Shown: positions 42,284 to 51,681 of the stretch, one piece after another | How positions within the stretch are numbered: the stretch's first letter is position 1 | Layout: each line of letters starts with the position of its first letter | From: Corynebacterium sp. Marseille-P4321 | Lineage (GTDB): Bacteria > Actinomycetota > Actinomycetes > Mycobacteriales > Mycobacteriaceae | DNA length: 64,000 bases | Direction of reading: 5' to 3' | NCBI RefSeq assembly: GCF_903645305.1 | Contig: NZ_CAHJXO010000001.1 | Span: forward strand, 124,001-188,000 | Notes under the pieces: model-generated | The model's database searches: none | What the model was told of the DNA's origin: nothing | Seen by the model: only the letters and a program-made list of their open reading frames with translations | Translations under genes and position numbers: made by a program

Positions 42284-42960
42284 GCATCACCGCTCCGCTG
42301 CAGCAGCAGTACGACCAGAAGCAATTGCGCGTGTTCACGGTGCCGTACACCGCCCAGTTCAAGAACATCCAGTCGCCGCAGGGGCGCGCGGAGAAGCCGT
42401 ACGATGTCTCGCGCGCCGAGGGCACCGCGAAGCTGAGAGGCGAGCTTGCGCACGTGGCCGAGCAGTGCTCGCGCACGCAGTTCATCATCGCCGGGTTCTC
42501 CCAGGGTGCGGTGATTGTGGGCGACGTGGCGGCCGAGATCGGCGCGGGCAACGGTCCGATCCCGCCCGAGCGCCTCGCGGGCGCGGTGATGGTCGCCGAC
42601 GGCCGCCGCGAAAACGGCGTGGGTGTGAACCCGGGTGCCGAAGTCGGCGGCGTGGGTGCGGAGATCGCCCTCCAACCGTTGCAACGCGTGGCGGACCGCG
42701 TTACGCCCGGGGCGACGTTGACCGGCCCGCGGCCCGGCGGTTTCGGTGCGGTTTCGGACCGCGCCTTTGAGATCTGCGCGCCGAACGACACCATCTGCGA
42801 CGCGCCCGCGGACATCGGAACGGCCCTGGGTAGGGCCCAGGAACTCATCGCCGCGAACGGTGTGCACGCGATGTACGCAACCAACCCGGACGCCATTCCC
42901 GGGACCACCGCGCCCGAATGGACGCTAAATTGGGTCCGGACTGTGGTAGATAGTTTGTAG
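42205..42960 (+). CDS. Cutinase-like (Rv3802c-type) phospholipase/thioesterase, catalytic part
   Basis: A frame of 251 residues starting MVPGTWESAPDDDPFNPQAN carries the full catalytic domain: nucleophile in IIAGFSQGAVIVG (Ser about 100), the Asp region CAPNDTICDAPADI, and a His in NGVHAMYATN. In mycobacteria the protein at this position is an essential envelope lipase/thioesterase. The normal N-terminal anchor is in another frame (42038-42283). If translation begins at ATG 42205 the protein would be cytosolic and lack the first strand's Cys. FadD32 follows 31 bp after the stop. Confidence 0.75.
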   Translation: MVPGTWESAPDDDPFNPQANPQSFMLSITAPLQQQYDQKQLRVFTVPYTAQFKNIQSPQGRAEKPYDVSRAEGTAKLRGELAHVAEQCSRTQFIIAGFSQGAVIVGDVAAEIGAGNGPIPPERLAGAVMVADGRRENGVGVNPGAEVGGVGAEIALQPLQRVADRVTPGATLTGPRPGGFGAVSDRAFEICAPNDTICDAPADIGTALGRAQELIAANGVHAMYATNPDAIPGTTAPEWTLNWVRTVVDSL

Positions 42961-42991
42961 CGCAAAACATTTACGTCCCGAAGGAGCCCAC

Positions 42992-44812
42992 GTGGACCTC
43001 AAGCAGCTGATCGCGAAGTTCATCGACGAAAACGGCGACATCGCCCTTCCTCCCGGTTTCACCCTGCCCCGCCTCATGGAGCTGCTCTACCAGGCCCAAG
43101 TGCAGGCGGGCGGCGGCGACAAGGTGGTGCTGAAGGACTGGGACTTCTCCGAGGACGTCGACGGCACGGTGCGCGAGTTCACCCGCACCGAGGTGAACAC
43201 CCGCATCAAGGCGGTGGCTGCGCGTCTCGCCCAGATCGGCCAGCCGGGCGACCGTGTCGCCGTGATGGCGCCGAACTCCGCCGAGTACCTCTTCGGTTTC
43301 CTCGGCGCGATGTACGCCGGCCAGGTGCCCATTCCGCTCTACGACCCGAACGAGCCAGGCCATGCGGACCACCTGCGCGCGGTGCTTTCCGACGCAAACG
43401 CGAAGATCGTGGTGACCAACACCGCCGGCGCGCCCGCCGTGCGCGCGTACTTTGCGGAGCTGCCCGCTGCCGAGCGCCCCCGCACCCTCGCCGTGGACTC
43501 CCTGCCGGATACCCTCGCGCAGTCCTACGAGCCCGTCGCCGACAGCGTGGACACCGCGGGCGACACCTGCTTTTTGCAGTACACCTCGGGCTCCACCCGC
43601 AACCCGGCGGGCGTGGTGATCACGAACGAGTCCATCGTGACCGACGTCATCCAGATCTACGACTCGATCGTGTTCCACATGCCTATGCGCGGCGTGAGCT
43701 GGCTGCCGCTGCACCACGACATGGGCATCATCGTGGGCACCCTGGTCATCCTGCTTGGCCAGGAGTTGGAGATCTTCTCGCCGCGCGAGTTCATCCAGCA
43801 GCCGAAGCGCTGGATCGAGCGCCTCGCACGCCGCGAGGACGACCCGGAAGACATCCACGTCTACACCGCGGTGCCGAACTTCGCGCTCGACCTGTCCGCA
43901 CGCTACGCAGCGCCGGAGGACCCGGAGGAGTACGACCTGACCTCCGTCGACGGCATCATCTGCGGCTCCGAGTCCGTGGCGAAGGCGGGCGTGGACAGCT
44001 TCGTCGAGGCGTTTAGCCCCTCCGGCTTCGAGCGCACGGTGCTGCGCCCCTCCTACGGCTTGGCCGAAACGACGCTGCTCGTGGCTACCGACCGCACCGA
44101 CGAGCGCCCCAAGTTCGTTGAGCTGGACCGTGAAGCACTCGCCGAGGGGCGCGCAGAGCTTGTCGACGGTGGCGTGCCCATGGCATCGAACGGCCAACCT
44201 GTGAACTGGATGCACTTCGCGCTCGTGGACCCTGAGACCCGCAACGAGGTCGCTGAAGGACACGTCGGCGAAATCTGGGTGCACGGCAAGAACGTCGCGG
44301 CGGGATATCTGGACCGCCCGGAGGAAACCGCCGAGACCTTCCACAACACCATCGGCGAGACCATCCAGGACGGCCTGCCGAAGGACGACTGGTGCGCCAC
44401 CGGCGACCTGGGTGCGCAGCTCGACGGCCACCTGTACATCACCGGCCGCGTGAAGGACCTCGTGGTGGTGGCTGGGCGCAACCACTACCCGCAGGACATC
44501 GAAACCACCGTGATGGAGGCATCCGGGCACGTGCGTAAGGATTCCGTCGCCGCGTTCGCAGTCCCAGGTGTGGAGGACAGCGACGGCACCGAGCGCCTCA
44601 TCCTGCTGGTCGAGCGCACCGACGACGCGACCGCAGACGGCGACGCCGCCGCCGAGGACGCCATCCGCGCCGCCGTGACCGCCAAGCACGGCATCTCGCC
44701 CGAGGTCATCGAGTTCTACGCGCCGGGTGAAATCACCCGCTCCTCGGCCGGCAAGATCGCGCGCCGGGTCAACGCGAAGCGCTTCCTCGAGCGCGAAGCC
44801 GCGCAGCAGTAG
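42992..44812 (+). CDS. fadD32: Long-chain fatty acyl-AMP ligase FadD32
   Basis: A ligase of 606 residues that activates the meromycolic chain as acyl-AMP and loads it on the N-terminal ACP of Pks13. The AMP-binding loop is YTSGSTRNPAGVVIT (about 194), with SWLPLHHDMGIIVG (about 232), the adenine-binding PSYGLAETT (about 354) and TGDLGAQLDGHLYITGR with the hinge near 480. GTG 42992 has AAGGAG 5-6 nt upstream. It is followed by an inverted-repeat element and then pks13, as in Rv3801c-Rv3800c. Confidence 0.96.
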   Translation: MDLKQLIAKFIDENGDIALPPGFTLPRLMELLYQAQVQAGGGDKVVLKDWDFSEDVDGTVREFTRTEVNTRIKAVAARLAQIGQPGDRVAVMAPNSAEYLFGFLGAMYAGQVPIPLYDPNEPGHADHLRAVLSDANAKIVVTNTAGAPAVRAYFAELPAAERPRTLAVDSLPDTLAQSYEPVADSVDTAGDTCFLQYTSGSTRNPAGVVITNESIVTDVIQIYDSIVFHMPMRGVSWLPLHHDMGIIVGTLVILLGQELEIFSPREFIQQPKRWIERLARREDDPEDIHVYTAVPNFALDLSARYAAPEDPEEYDLTSVDGIICGSESVAKAGVDSFVEAFSPSGFERTVLRPSYGLAETTLLVATDRTDERPKFVELDREALAEGRAELVDGGVPMASNGQPVNWMHFALVDPETRNEVAEGHVGEIWVHGKNVAAGYLDRPEETAETFHNTIGETIQDGLPKDDWCATGDLGAQLDGHLYITGRVKDLVVVAGRNHYPQDIETTVMEASGHVRKDSVAAFAVPGVEDSDGTERLILLVERTDDATADGDAAAEDAIRAAVTAKHGISPEVIEFYAPGEITRSSAGKIARRVNAKRFLEREAAQQ

Positions 44813-44825
44813 CGGCACATCTGCG

Positions 44826-45058
44826 TGCTGCGGGCGAGACTCGGGGCAAACCTGAATTCGCCCGCCCCCAACTCGCTCGCCGCCGCTGAACCCCCAGCTC
44901 GCGCCCGCTCCGGCGCCGGCCCCGCCGCCGCGTAATCAGGTTTGCCCCCCAAACCTGATTACGGGCGGCGCTTTCGTGCGCGTATTTGTGCCGGAGCCGG
45001 CATTGCGGCCCGTGCGACGCTGCGGAATTCAGGTTTGCCCCGAGTCTCGCCCGCAGCA
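44826..45058. repeat. 233-bp nested inverted-repeat element between fadD32 and pks13
   Basis: Outer arms 44826-44859 and 45025-45058 are perfect inverted copies of 34 bp (starting TGCTGCGGGCGAGACTCGGG). A central perfect hairpin has arms CGTAATCAGGTTTG (44931-44944) and CAAACCTGATTACG (44950-44963). The core CAAACCTGA occurs four times in alternating orientation. It fills most of the 316-bp gene-free stretch 44813-45128; the last 70 bp hold the pks13 start region with AAGGTGG before ATG. Confidence 0.88.
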
Positions 45059-45128
45059 TGGTGAAGCGCACCGTGCGGCGGCGCGGGCAGTAACGAAACG
45101 GTCACGGTGGGCGATAAGGTGGGATGTT

Positions 45129-48100
45129 ATGAATGAGCACCAATTGACACAGTGGCTCACCGAGTGGGTGGAGCGCACCACTGGCGTGGACGCCGTGGAT
45201 GCGGCGACCCCGCTCGACACCTACGGCTTGTCTTCGCGCGACGCGGTGATCCTCTCCGGCGAGCTGGAGAATCTACTGGGGCGACGCGTTGACCCGACCA
45301 TCGCGTACCAGTACCCGACGGTAGCTTCGCTGGCCAAGGCGCTCGTGGCGCCGGAGAAGGCGCGGCCGGAGACGGGGGAGACGGTGACGCGTCGTGAAGC
45401 AAGCACTGCTCACGACGTGGCCGTGATCGGTTCCGCGGGCCGCTTCCCGGGCGCGGCGAACAACGACGAGTTCTGGCAGCTGCTGCTCTCAGGCCAGGTG
45501 ACCACCGGGCCGCTGCCACCGCTGCGCTGGAGCGAGTACCTCGGTGACCCGGTCGTGCGCACGAAGATGTCGGAGGAATCCACCGACGGCGGCTACATGG
45601 ACGGCGTGGCCTCCTTTGACCACGAGTTCTTTGGGGTCAGCCCGCTCGAGGCGGCGAACATGGACCCGCAGCAGCGCATCATGATGGAAGTTGCGTGGGA
45701 GGCGCTCGAGGACGCGGGTCTGCCCGCCGACCAGCTGCGCGGCGAGCCCGTCGGCGTGTTCGTGGGCTCGTCGAACAACGATTACGGCATGCTCATCGCG
45801 GCCGACCCGGCGGAGGCGCACCCGTACGCGCTGACTGGGTCGTCCTCGTCGATTATCCCGAACCGCATCTCCTACGCGTTCGACTTCCGCGGGCCCTCGA
45901 TGAACGTGGACACCGCGTGTTCGTCCTCGCTGGTGTCGGTGCACCACGCGGTGCGCGCGCTTCGCGACGGCGAGGCGGACGTGGCACTCGCGGGCGGCGT
46001 GAACGTGCTGGCCAACCCGTTCGCCTCGCTGATGTTCTCCGAGCTGGGCGTGACCTCACCGACGGGACGCATCCACGCGTTTTCGGACGATGCGGACGGC
46101 ATCGTGCGCGCCGACGCCGCGGGTTTCGTGGTGCTCAAGCGCGTCGAGGACGCGATGCGCGACGGCGACAACATCCTCGCCGTGATTAAGGGTTCCGCCA
46201 CGAACTCCGACGGCCACTCCAACGGCCTGACCGCCCCGAACCCGGAGGCGCAGGTGGACGTGCTGCGCCGCGCTTATATCGACGCGGGCGTGGACCCGCG
46301 CGAGGTGGACCTGGTCGAAGCCCACGGCACCGGCACCATCCTGGGCGACCCGATCGAGGCCGCCGCGCTGGGCGAGGTGCTTGGCCGCGGGCGCGAGGCC
46401 GCGAACCCGCTGTTGCTTGGCTCGGCGAAGTCGAACATCGGCCATTCCGAGTCGGCCGCAGGCGTGGTGGCGCTGATCAAGGTGCTCGAGGCGCTCAAGC
46501 ACGACACCATTCCCGAGTCGCCGAACTTCAGCGGCCCGAACCGCTACGTGGACTTCGACGCGGAGCGCATCGAGGTAGTTCAGGATCCGCGCGAGTGGCC
46601 GCGTTACTCCGGCCGCCGCGTCGCGGGTGTGTCCGGCTTCGGATTCGGCGGCACGAACGCGCACGTGGTGGTGGCTGACTTCGATCCGGCCGACTACCCG
46701 GATGTGCAGGTGCCGGAAACCGCGGCCGCGTTCACCGACTTGGAGCAGGCGGCGCTGCCGGTTTCCGGGCTGCTGCCCAGCCGTCGCAAGGAGGCGGCTG
46801 CGCAGCTCGCGGACTTCCTTGAGGCTCGCAACGACCGCAAAGATACCGACCTCATCCCGCTGGCGCGCACGCTCGCGCGCCGCAACCACGGCCGTTCCGC
46901 GGCGGTGGTCCAGGCCCGCACTGTTGAGGAGGCGGTGCGCCGTCTGCGCCAGGTCGACGAGGGCAAGATCGGCCCCGGCATCGCGTCCGCGGACGCCCCG
47001 GACCCGATGGGGCCTGTTTTCGTGTACTCGGGCTTCGGCTCGCAGCACCGCAAGATGGCCAAGGAGCTGATGAGCAGGTCGCCGCTTTTCGACGCCCGCA
47101 TGCGCGAGCTCGACGAGGTAGTCAAGTTCCAGGCCGGCTGGTCGATGGTGGACATCATCTTCGACGACGAGAAGACCTACGACACCGAGACCGGCCAGGT
47201 CACCATCACCGCCATTCAGATCGCGCAGACGGACCTGCTCGCCGCGTGCGGTATGAAGCCGGCCGCGACGATGGGCATGTCGATGGGCGAGATCGCCGCG
47301 GCGTACGGCGCGGGCGGCATCAGCGCCGAGGACGCGCTGCTTATCGCCTGTGCACGCGCGCGCCTGATGGGCGAGGGCGAGGCGATGATCGCCGGCACCG
47401 AGCAAGAGGGTGCGATGGCGGTGGTGGAGCTTTCCCGTGAGGCGCTCGCCGAGTTCGTCGAGGCCCACCCGGAGGCCGCGGGTGTGGAACCCGCCGTGTA
47501 CGCGGGCCCCGGCATGACCACTGTGGGTGGGCCCGGCAAGGCCGTGGACTACCTGGTGGCCGCGCTCGAGGCGGAGGAGAAGTTCGCCCGCAAGCTCAAC
47601 GTGCGCGGCGCCGGGCATACGAGTGCGCTCGACCCGATCATGGGCGACCTCGCGGCGGAGATCGCGGGCATCGACGCCAAACCGCTGAGCGTCCCGCTGT
47701 TTACCTCGGTTGATCGCGGTGAGGTGTACCACGCGGGCGAGACCGTCCACACGGACGACTACTTCCTGCGCATGACGCGTCAGCCGGTGTACTTCCAGGA
47801 CGCCACGGAGGCGGCGTTTGCCGCGGGGCACTCCACGCTGGTGGAGATCACACCGAACCCGGTTGCGCTGATGGGCATGATGAACACCGCGTTCAGCGTG
47901 GGCAAGCCGGATGCGCAGTTGCTGTTCACCACGAAGCGCAAGGTGGACGAGCTGGAGAGCCTCACCGATTTGGCCGCGAAGCTCTTTGTGGCGGGCCAGC
48001 CGGTGGATTTCGCCGCGTTGTTCGGCCCGGGCGAGCAGCTTGACGCGCCGAAGACGCAGTTCAAGCAGGTGGATCACTGGACGCCGGCGCGCCCGTCGTC

Positions 48101-49982
48101 CGCGAACCAGTCGCTGCTCGGCTCGAAGGTGCGGCTTCCGGGCGGCGAGACAGCGTTTTCCACGCCCGCGGACCAGATTTTCAGCCCGCACCAGCTCATT
48201 GAGGCCGCGGCGGCCGAGGTCGCGCCGGGTGCGCGCGTGGTTGCCGCCGAGGATCACGGCGTGCTGCCCGCGGACGGTGAGGTGACAACCATCGTGGCAC
48301 CGTCGATCGCGGGGGTGAGCATCAAGCTTTACGACGACTCCGTGCTCGTCGCGGAAGGTTTCGCCACCACCCTTTCCGCAGTGGAACCGACCACTTCAGC
48401 CGGGCAGGCGCCCGCCGCGGAGGAGACGCCGGAACCCGACGCGCTCGCAGACTCCGTCGGCACCGGCAGCCTGGACGGGAGCCTCGATGAGAGCCTGCGC
48501 TGGGACCCCGCATCCGGCGAGACGGTGAAGGAGCGTCTGCGCGGCATAGTCTCCGAGTCCATGGGCTACGACGCCTCCGACCTGCCGGACGAGCTACCGC
48601 TAATCGACCTCGGGCTCGATTCGCTCATGGGCATGCGCATCAAGAACCGCATTGAGCACGATTTCCAGATTCCGCCGCTTGAGGTGCAAACGCTTCGCGA
48701 CGCCTCCGTGGCCGACGTCATCACAATCGTCGAAGACGCCGTCGCGGGCCGCGAGCAGGTGCTGCCGCGGCCGGACAACTCCCAGACGCGCGACCCAGCG
48801 AGCGAAGCCGCAAAGGCGCACACGGGCGTGGGCGTCGCCCCGCGCGATGCCTCCGAGCGCGCCGTGTTCGGTGCGTGGGCGAAACACACTGGTGCTGCCG
48901 CGGCGGGCGTGACCAGCCCGCTGCCGGAGATCACCGAAGCGCAGGCCGCGGACATCGCCGCGCACCTCACGGAGCGTGCCGGCGTGGAGATCACCGCCGA
49001 AGACGTGCGTGGCGCCGAGACGCTCGAGCCGCTGGCAAACCTCGTGCGTGAGGGCCTGGAGACCCCGGTGGACGGCAACATCCGCGTCTTCCGCACCGGC
49101 GCCGCCGCTGGCGCGGACGGCGCCGGGGAAGCGGGGCCGGACGAAGGAGGCCCGGCTGGCGCGGACGGCGTCGGGGAAGCGGGGCCGGACGAAGGAGGCC
49201 CGGCCCCGGTGTTCGTGTTCCACCCCGCGGGCGGCTCAAGCTCGGTGTACGCTCCGCTGGCGCGCCGCCTGAACCCGGACGTGCCCGTCTACGGCGTGGA
49301 GCGCCTCGAGGGCGAGCTGGAGGACCGCGCGGCGCAGTACGTCGAGGACATCAAGCGCATCGCTGACGGGCGCAAGGTTGTGCTCGCCGGCTGGTCGTTC
49401 GGCGGGGCGCTCGCCTACGAGGTCGCGCACCAGCTTGGCGACGAGCACATCGAGTTCATCGCGCTTCTCGACACCACCCAGCCGTCCGAGCCGATCCCCA
49501 ACACACCGGAGGAGACGAAGGCGCGCTGGGGCCGCTACGCGAAGTTCGCCAAAGACACCTACGGGCTCGACTTCGAGGTGCCCTACGAGCTGCTGGACAC
49601 CGCCGGTGAGGACGCGCTGTTGGCCATGCTCACCGACTTCCTCGCCACCACGGACGCCTCGGAGCACGGCCTGGCCGCCGGCGTGCTGGAGCACCAGCGC
49701 GCCAGCTTCGTGGACAACCAGATCCTCAACCACCTCGACTTCGCCCGCTGGGCCGACGTCGACGTGCCGGTGCTTTTGTTCCGCTCGGAGGGCATGCACG
49801 AAGGTGCGATTACCCTCGAGCCGAACTACGCCAACATTGACGAGGACGGGGGATGGGGCGCTATCGTCGATGACTTGACAATTGTCCATCTGCCCGGTGA
49901 CCACCTCGCCGTGGTCGACGAGCCAGCCATTGGCATCGTGGGCACACACATGAACGCATGGATTGAGGGGAAGCGGAAGTGA
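45129..49982 (+). CDS. pks13: Polyketide synthase Pks13 (mycolate condensase)
   Basis: A type I PKS of 1617 residues that condenses two fatty acyl chains into the mycolate precursor. Domains in order: ACP1 (phosphopantetheine serine in YGLSSRDAV, Ser36), KS (Cys264 in VDTACSSSLVSVH), AT (Ser718 in GMSMGEIAAAYG), ACP2 (Ser1165 in GLDSLMG) and TE (Ser1423 in AGWSFGGALAYE). M. tuberculosis Pks13 is 1733 residues. ATG 45129 is chosen from the conserved start of ACP1 and AAGGTGG upstream; the frame is open further up into the inverted-repeat element. A 48-bp tandem duplication lies in the ACP2-TE linker. The stop overlaps the accD4 GTG. Confidence 0.97.
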   Translation: MNEHQLTQWLTEWVERTTGVDAVDAATPLDTYGLSSRDAVILSGELENLLGRRVDPTIAYQYPTVASLAKALVAPEKARPETGETVTRREASTAHDVAVIGSAGRFPGAANNDEFWQLLLSGQVTTGPLPPLRWSEYLGDPVVRTKMSEESTDGGYMDGVASFDHEFFGVSPLEAANMDPQQRIMMEVAWEALEDAGLPADQLRGEPVGVFVGSSNNDYGMLIAADPAEAHPYALTGSSSSIIPNRISYAFDFRGPSMNVDTACSSSLVSVHHAVRALRDGEADVALAGGVNVLANPFASLMFSELGVTSPTGRIHAFSDDADGIVRADAAGFVVLKRVEDAMRDGDNILAVIKGSATNSDGHSNGLTAPNPEAQVDVLRRAYIDAGVDPREVDLVEAHGTGTILGDPIEAAALGEVLGRGREAANPLLLGSAKSNIGHSESAAGVVALIKVLEALKHDTIPESPNFSGPNRYVDFDAERIEVVQDPREWPRYSGRRVAGVSGFGFGGTNAHVVVADFDPADYPDVQVPETAAAFTDLEQAALPVSGLLPSRRKEAAAQLADFLEARNDRKDTDLIPLARTLARRNHGRSAAVVQARTVEEAVRRLRQVDEGKIGPGIASADAPDPMGPVFVYSGFGSQHRKMAKELMSRSPLFDARMRELDEVVKFQAGWSMVDIIFDDEKTYDTETGQVTITAIQIAQTDLLAACGMKPAATMGMSMGEIAAAYGAGGISAEDALLIACARARLMGEGEAMIAGTEQEGAMAVVELSREALAEFVEAHPEAAGVEPAVYAGPGMTTVGGPGKAVDYLVAALEAEEKFARKLNVRGAGHTSALDPIMGDLAAEIAGIDAKPLSVPLFTSVDRGEVYHAGETVHTDDYFLRMTRQPVYFQDATEAAFAAGHSTLVEITPNPVALMGMMNTAFSVGKPDAQLLFTTKRKVDELESLTDLAAKLFVAGQPVDFAALFGPGEQLDAPKTQFKQVDHWTPARPSSANQSLLGSKVRLPGGETAFSTPADQIFSPHQLIEAAAAEVAPGARVVAAEDHGVLPADGEVTTIVAPSIAGVSIKLYDDSVLVAEGFATTLSAVEPTTSAGQAPAAEETPEPDALADSVGTGSLDGSLDESLRWDPASGETVKERLRGIVSESMGYDASDLPDELPLIDLGLDSLMGMRIKNRIEHDFQIPPLEVQTLRDASVADVITIVEDAVAGREQVLPRPDNSQTRDPASEAAKAHTGVGVAPRDASERAVFGAWAKHTGAAAAGVTSPLPEITEAQAADIAAHLTERAGVEITAEDVRGAETLEPLANLVREGLETPVDGNIRVFRTGAAAGADGAGEAGPDEGGPAGADGVGEAGPDEGGPAPVFVFHPAGGSSSVYAPLARRLNPDVPVYGVERLEGELEDRAAQYVEDIKRIADGRKVVLAGWSFGGALAYEVAHQLGDEHIEFIALLDTTQPSEPIPNTPEETKARWGRYAKFAKDTYGLDFEVPYELLDTAGEDALLAMLTDFLATTDASEHGLAAGVLEHQRASFVDNQILNHLDFARWADVDVPVLLFRSEGMHEGAITLEPNYANIDEDGGWGAIVDDLTIVHLPGDHLAVVDEPAIGIVGTHMNAWIEGKRK
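49107..49202 (+). repeat. 48-bp in-frame tandem duplication in the pks13 ACP2-TE linker
   Basis: 49107-49154 and 49155-49202 are identical except for one base. Each encodes AGADG(A/V)GEAGPDEGGP, a flexible acidic linker. Confidence 0.9.
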
Positions 49983-51544
49983 CGGAAGCGTCGATGAGCA
50001 AAAGCTCCACTGCCGCCAAGCTCGCCGACCTGCGCGAGCGACTAGCCAAAGCCCAAGACCCGGGATCGGAGCGCTCGCGCAAGCGGCGCGACGACGCCGG
50101 GCGCACCACCCCGCGCCAACGCATCGACGCGCTACTCGACGAAGGCTCCTTCGTGGAAATCGGCGCGCTCGCCCGCACCCCGGGCGACAAGGACGCGGTG
50201 TACTCCGACGGCGTAGTCACAGGCTACGGGCGCGTCGACGGGCGGCCGGTGGCGGTGTACGCGCACGACAAGACCGTCTACGGCGGCTCCGTCGGCGTGA
50301 CGTTCGGGCGCAAGGTGACCGAGGTGATGGAGTTCGCGATCAAGATCGGCTGCCCCGTGATCGGCATCCAGGATTCCGGCGGCGCCCGCATCCAGGACGC
50401 CGTGACGTCGCTTGCCATGTACTCCGAGATCGCGCGGCGCCAACTCCCGCTGTCGGGGCGCTGCCCGCAGATCTCCATCATGCTGGGCAAATCCGCAGGC
50501 GGCGCGGTGTACGCCCCGGTGACTACCGACTTCGTCGTCGCCGTCGACGGGGAAAGCGAGATGTACGTCACCGGCCCGAATGTGATCCGCGAGGTCACCG
50601 GCGAAGACATCACATCCGCCGAACTCGGCGGCGCCCGCGTGCAGGAGCAAGCCGGCAACATCCAGGCCGTCGTGGGCAGCGAGGAGGAAGCATTCGACTA
50701 CGTGCGCGACCTCCTTTCGCACCTGTCTACCTCGGCGTTCGACGCACCGCCGCTTGTCGACGCCCCGGCGGACGACGAACTCGACGACACCGCCCTCGAT
50801 GCCTTCATGCCCGACGACACCAACGCCGGCTACGACATGATGGACCTGCTCGTTCAGCTGGGCGACGACGAAGACCTCCTCGAAGTCCAAGCCGGGTACG
50901 CCGAGAACCTCATTTGCGCGTTCGGCCGCATCGACGGGCGCACCGTCGGCTTCGTGGCGAACAACCCGATGTACCTCGCGGGCTGCATCGACGCCGACGC
51001 CGCCGACAAGGGCGCGCGATTCATCCGCACCTGCGACGCGTACAACATCCCCATCGTCTACGTCGTGGACACACCCGGCTACCTGCCCGGCGTGGAGCAG
51101 GAGCGCCAGGGGCTGATTCACCGCGGCGCCAAGTTCGCCTTCGCCGGCGTGGAGGCCACGGTGCCGAAGATCGCGCTCATCGTGCGGAAAGCCTACGGCG
51201 GCGCGTACGCCGTGATGGGCTCGAAGAACCTCTCGGGCGACTTGAACCTGGCGTGGCCCACCGCCCAGATCGCGGTGATGGGCTCGGCCGCCGCGGTGGT
51301 CATGCTGCAGGGCAAGCAGCTTGCGGCTATCGACGACCCCACGCAACGCGAAGCCATGAAGAAAATGTTCATGGACTTCTACGACGCCGAGATGACGTCG
51401 CCGTACGTCGCGGCGGAGCGCGGCTACATCGACCAGATGATTGAGCCGAACCAAACCCGCGTCGCTTTACGGCGCGCCCTTCGCCAACTAACATCCAAGC
51501 AGGAATTCGACCTGCCTAAGAAGCACACGATTAGTCCCCTCTAG
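49979..51544 (+). CDS. accD4: Acyl-CoA carboxylase beta subunit AccD4
   Basis: A carboxyltransferase of 521 residues that, with a biotinylated alpha subunit encoded elsewhere, carboxylates the long-chain acyl-CoA used by Pks13. The N-terminal half has GRVDGRPVAVYAHDKTVYGG and the oxyanion region QDSGGARIQD; the C-terminal half has VVDTPGYLPGVEQERQG and RKAYGGAYAVMGSKNL. GTG 49979 overlaps the pks13 stop; ATG 49994 with GGAAG upstream is an equally possible start. In M. tuberculosis the same order is Rv3800c-Rv3799c. Confidence 0.95.
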   Translation: MTEASMSKSSTAAKLADLRERLAKAQDPGSERSRKRRDDAGRTTPRQRIDALLDEGSFVEIGALARTPGDKDAVYSDGVVTGYGRVDGRPVAVYAHDKTVYGGSVGVTFGRKVTEVMEFAIKIGCPVIGIQDSGGARIQDAVTSLAMYSEIARRQLPLSGRCPQISIMLGKSAGGAVYAPVTTDFVVAVDGESEMYVTGPNVIREVTGEDITSAELGGARVQEQAGNIQAVVGSEEEAFDYVRDLLSHLSTSAFDAPPLVDAPADDELDDTALDAFMPDDTNAGYDMMDLLVQLGDDEDLLEVQAGYAENLICAFGRIDGRTVGFVANNPMYLAGCIDADAADKGARFIRTCDAYNIPIVYVVDTPGYLPGVEQERQGLIHRGAKFAFAGVEATVPKIALIVRKAYGGAYAVMGSKNLSGDLNLAWPTAQIAVMGSAAAVVMLQGKQLAAIDDPTQREAMKKMFMDFYDAEMTSPYVAAERGYIDQMIEPNQTRVALRRALRQLTSKQEFDLPKKHTISPL

Positions 51545-51558
51545 TAAGGTTTTGACCC

Positions 51559-51669
51559 ATGCTCTCTTCTACCCTTGACATCGTCGGCGACCTGGTCAGC
51601 ATGCTGATCTGGTTTATCAATGGCATTCAGACCGGAAACCCGGCCTGGAACTTCGGCATCGGCTTCTAA
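51559..51669 (+). CDS. 36-residue hydrophobic peptide downstream of accD4
   Basis: ATG 51559 to TAA 51669 encodes MLSSTLDIVGDLVSMLIWF, then a Gly/Asn-rich end (GNPAWNFGIGF). It is 14 bp after the accD4 stop and is followed within 13 bp by a strong terminator, so it is the last cistron of the mycolate operon. It has no signal peptide, like the short corynebacterial PorA/PorH pore peptides, but I see no clear sequence match to them. AAGG lies about 9 nt upstream. Confidence 0.6.
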   Translation: MLSSTLDIVGDLVSMLIWFINGIQTGNPAWNFGIGF

Positions 51670-51681
51670 GCCTGTACGCCG

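Noticed and set aside
42109-44818. Long minus-strand frames across the cutinase-like gene and fadD32
   Set aside because: Antisense shadows; the plus-strand proteins carry complete catalytic motifs.
46056-48257. 733-codon minus-strand frame inside pks13
   Set aside because: Antisense shadow of a high-GC gene; composition is Arg/Ala/Val/His-rich and pks13 has intact catalytic motifs in its own frame.
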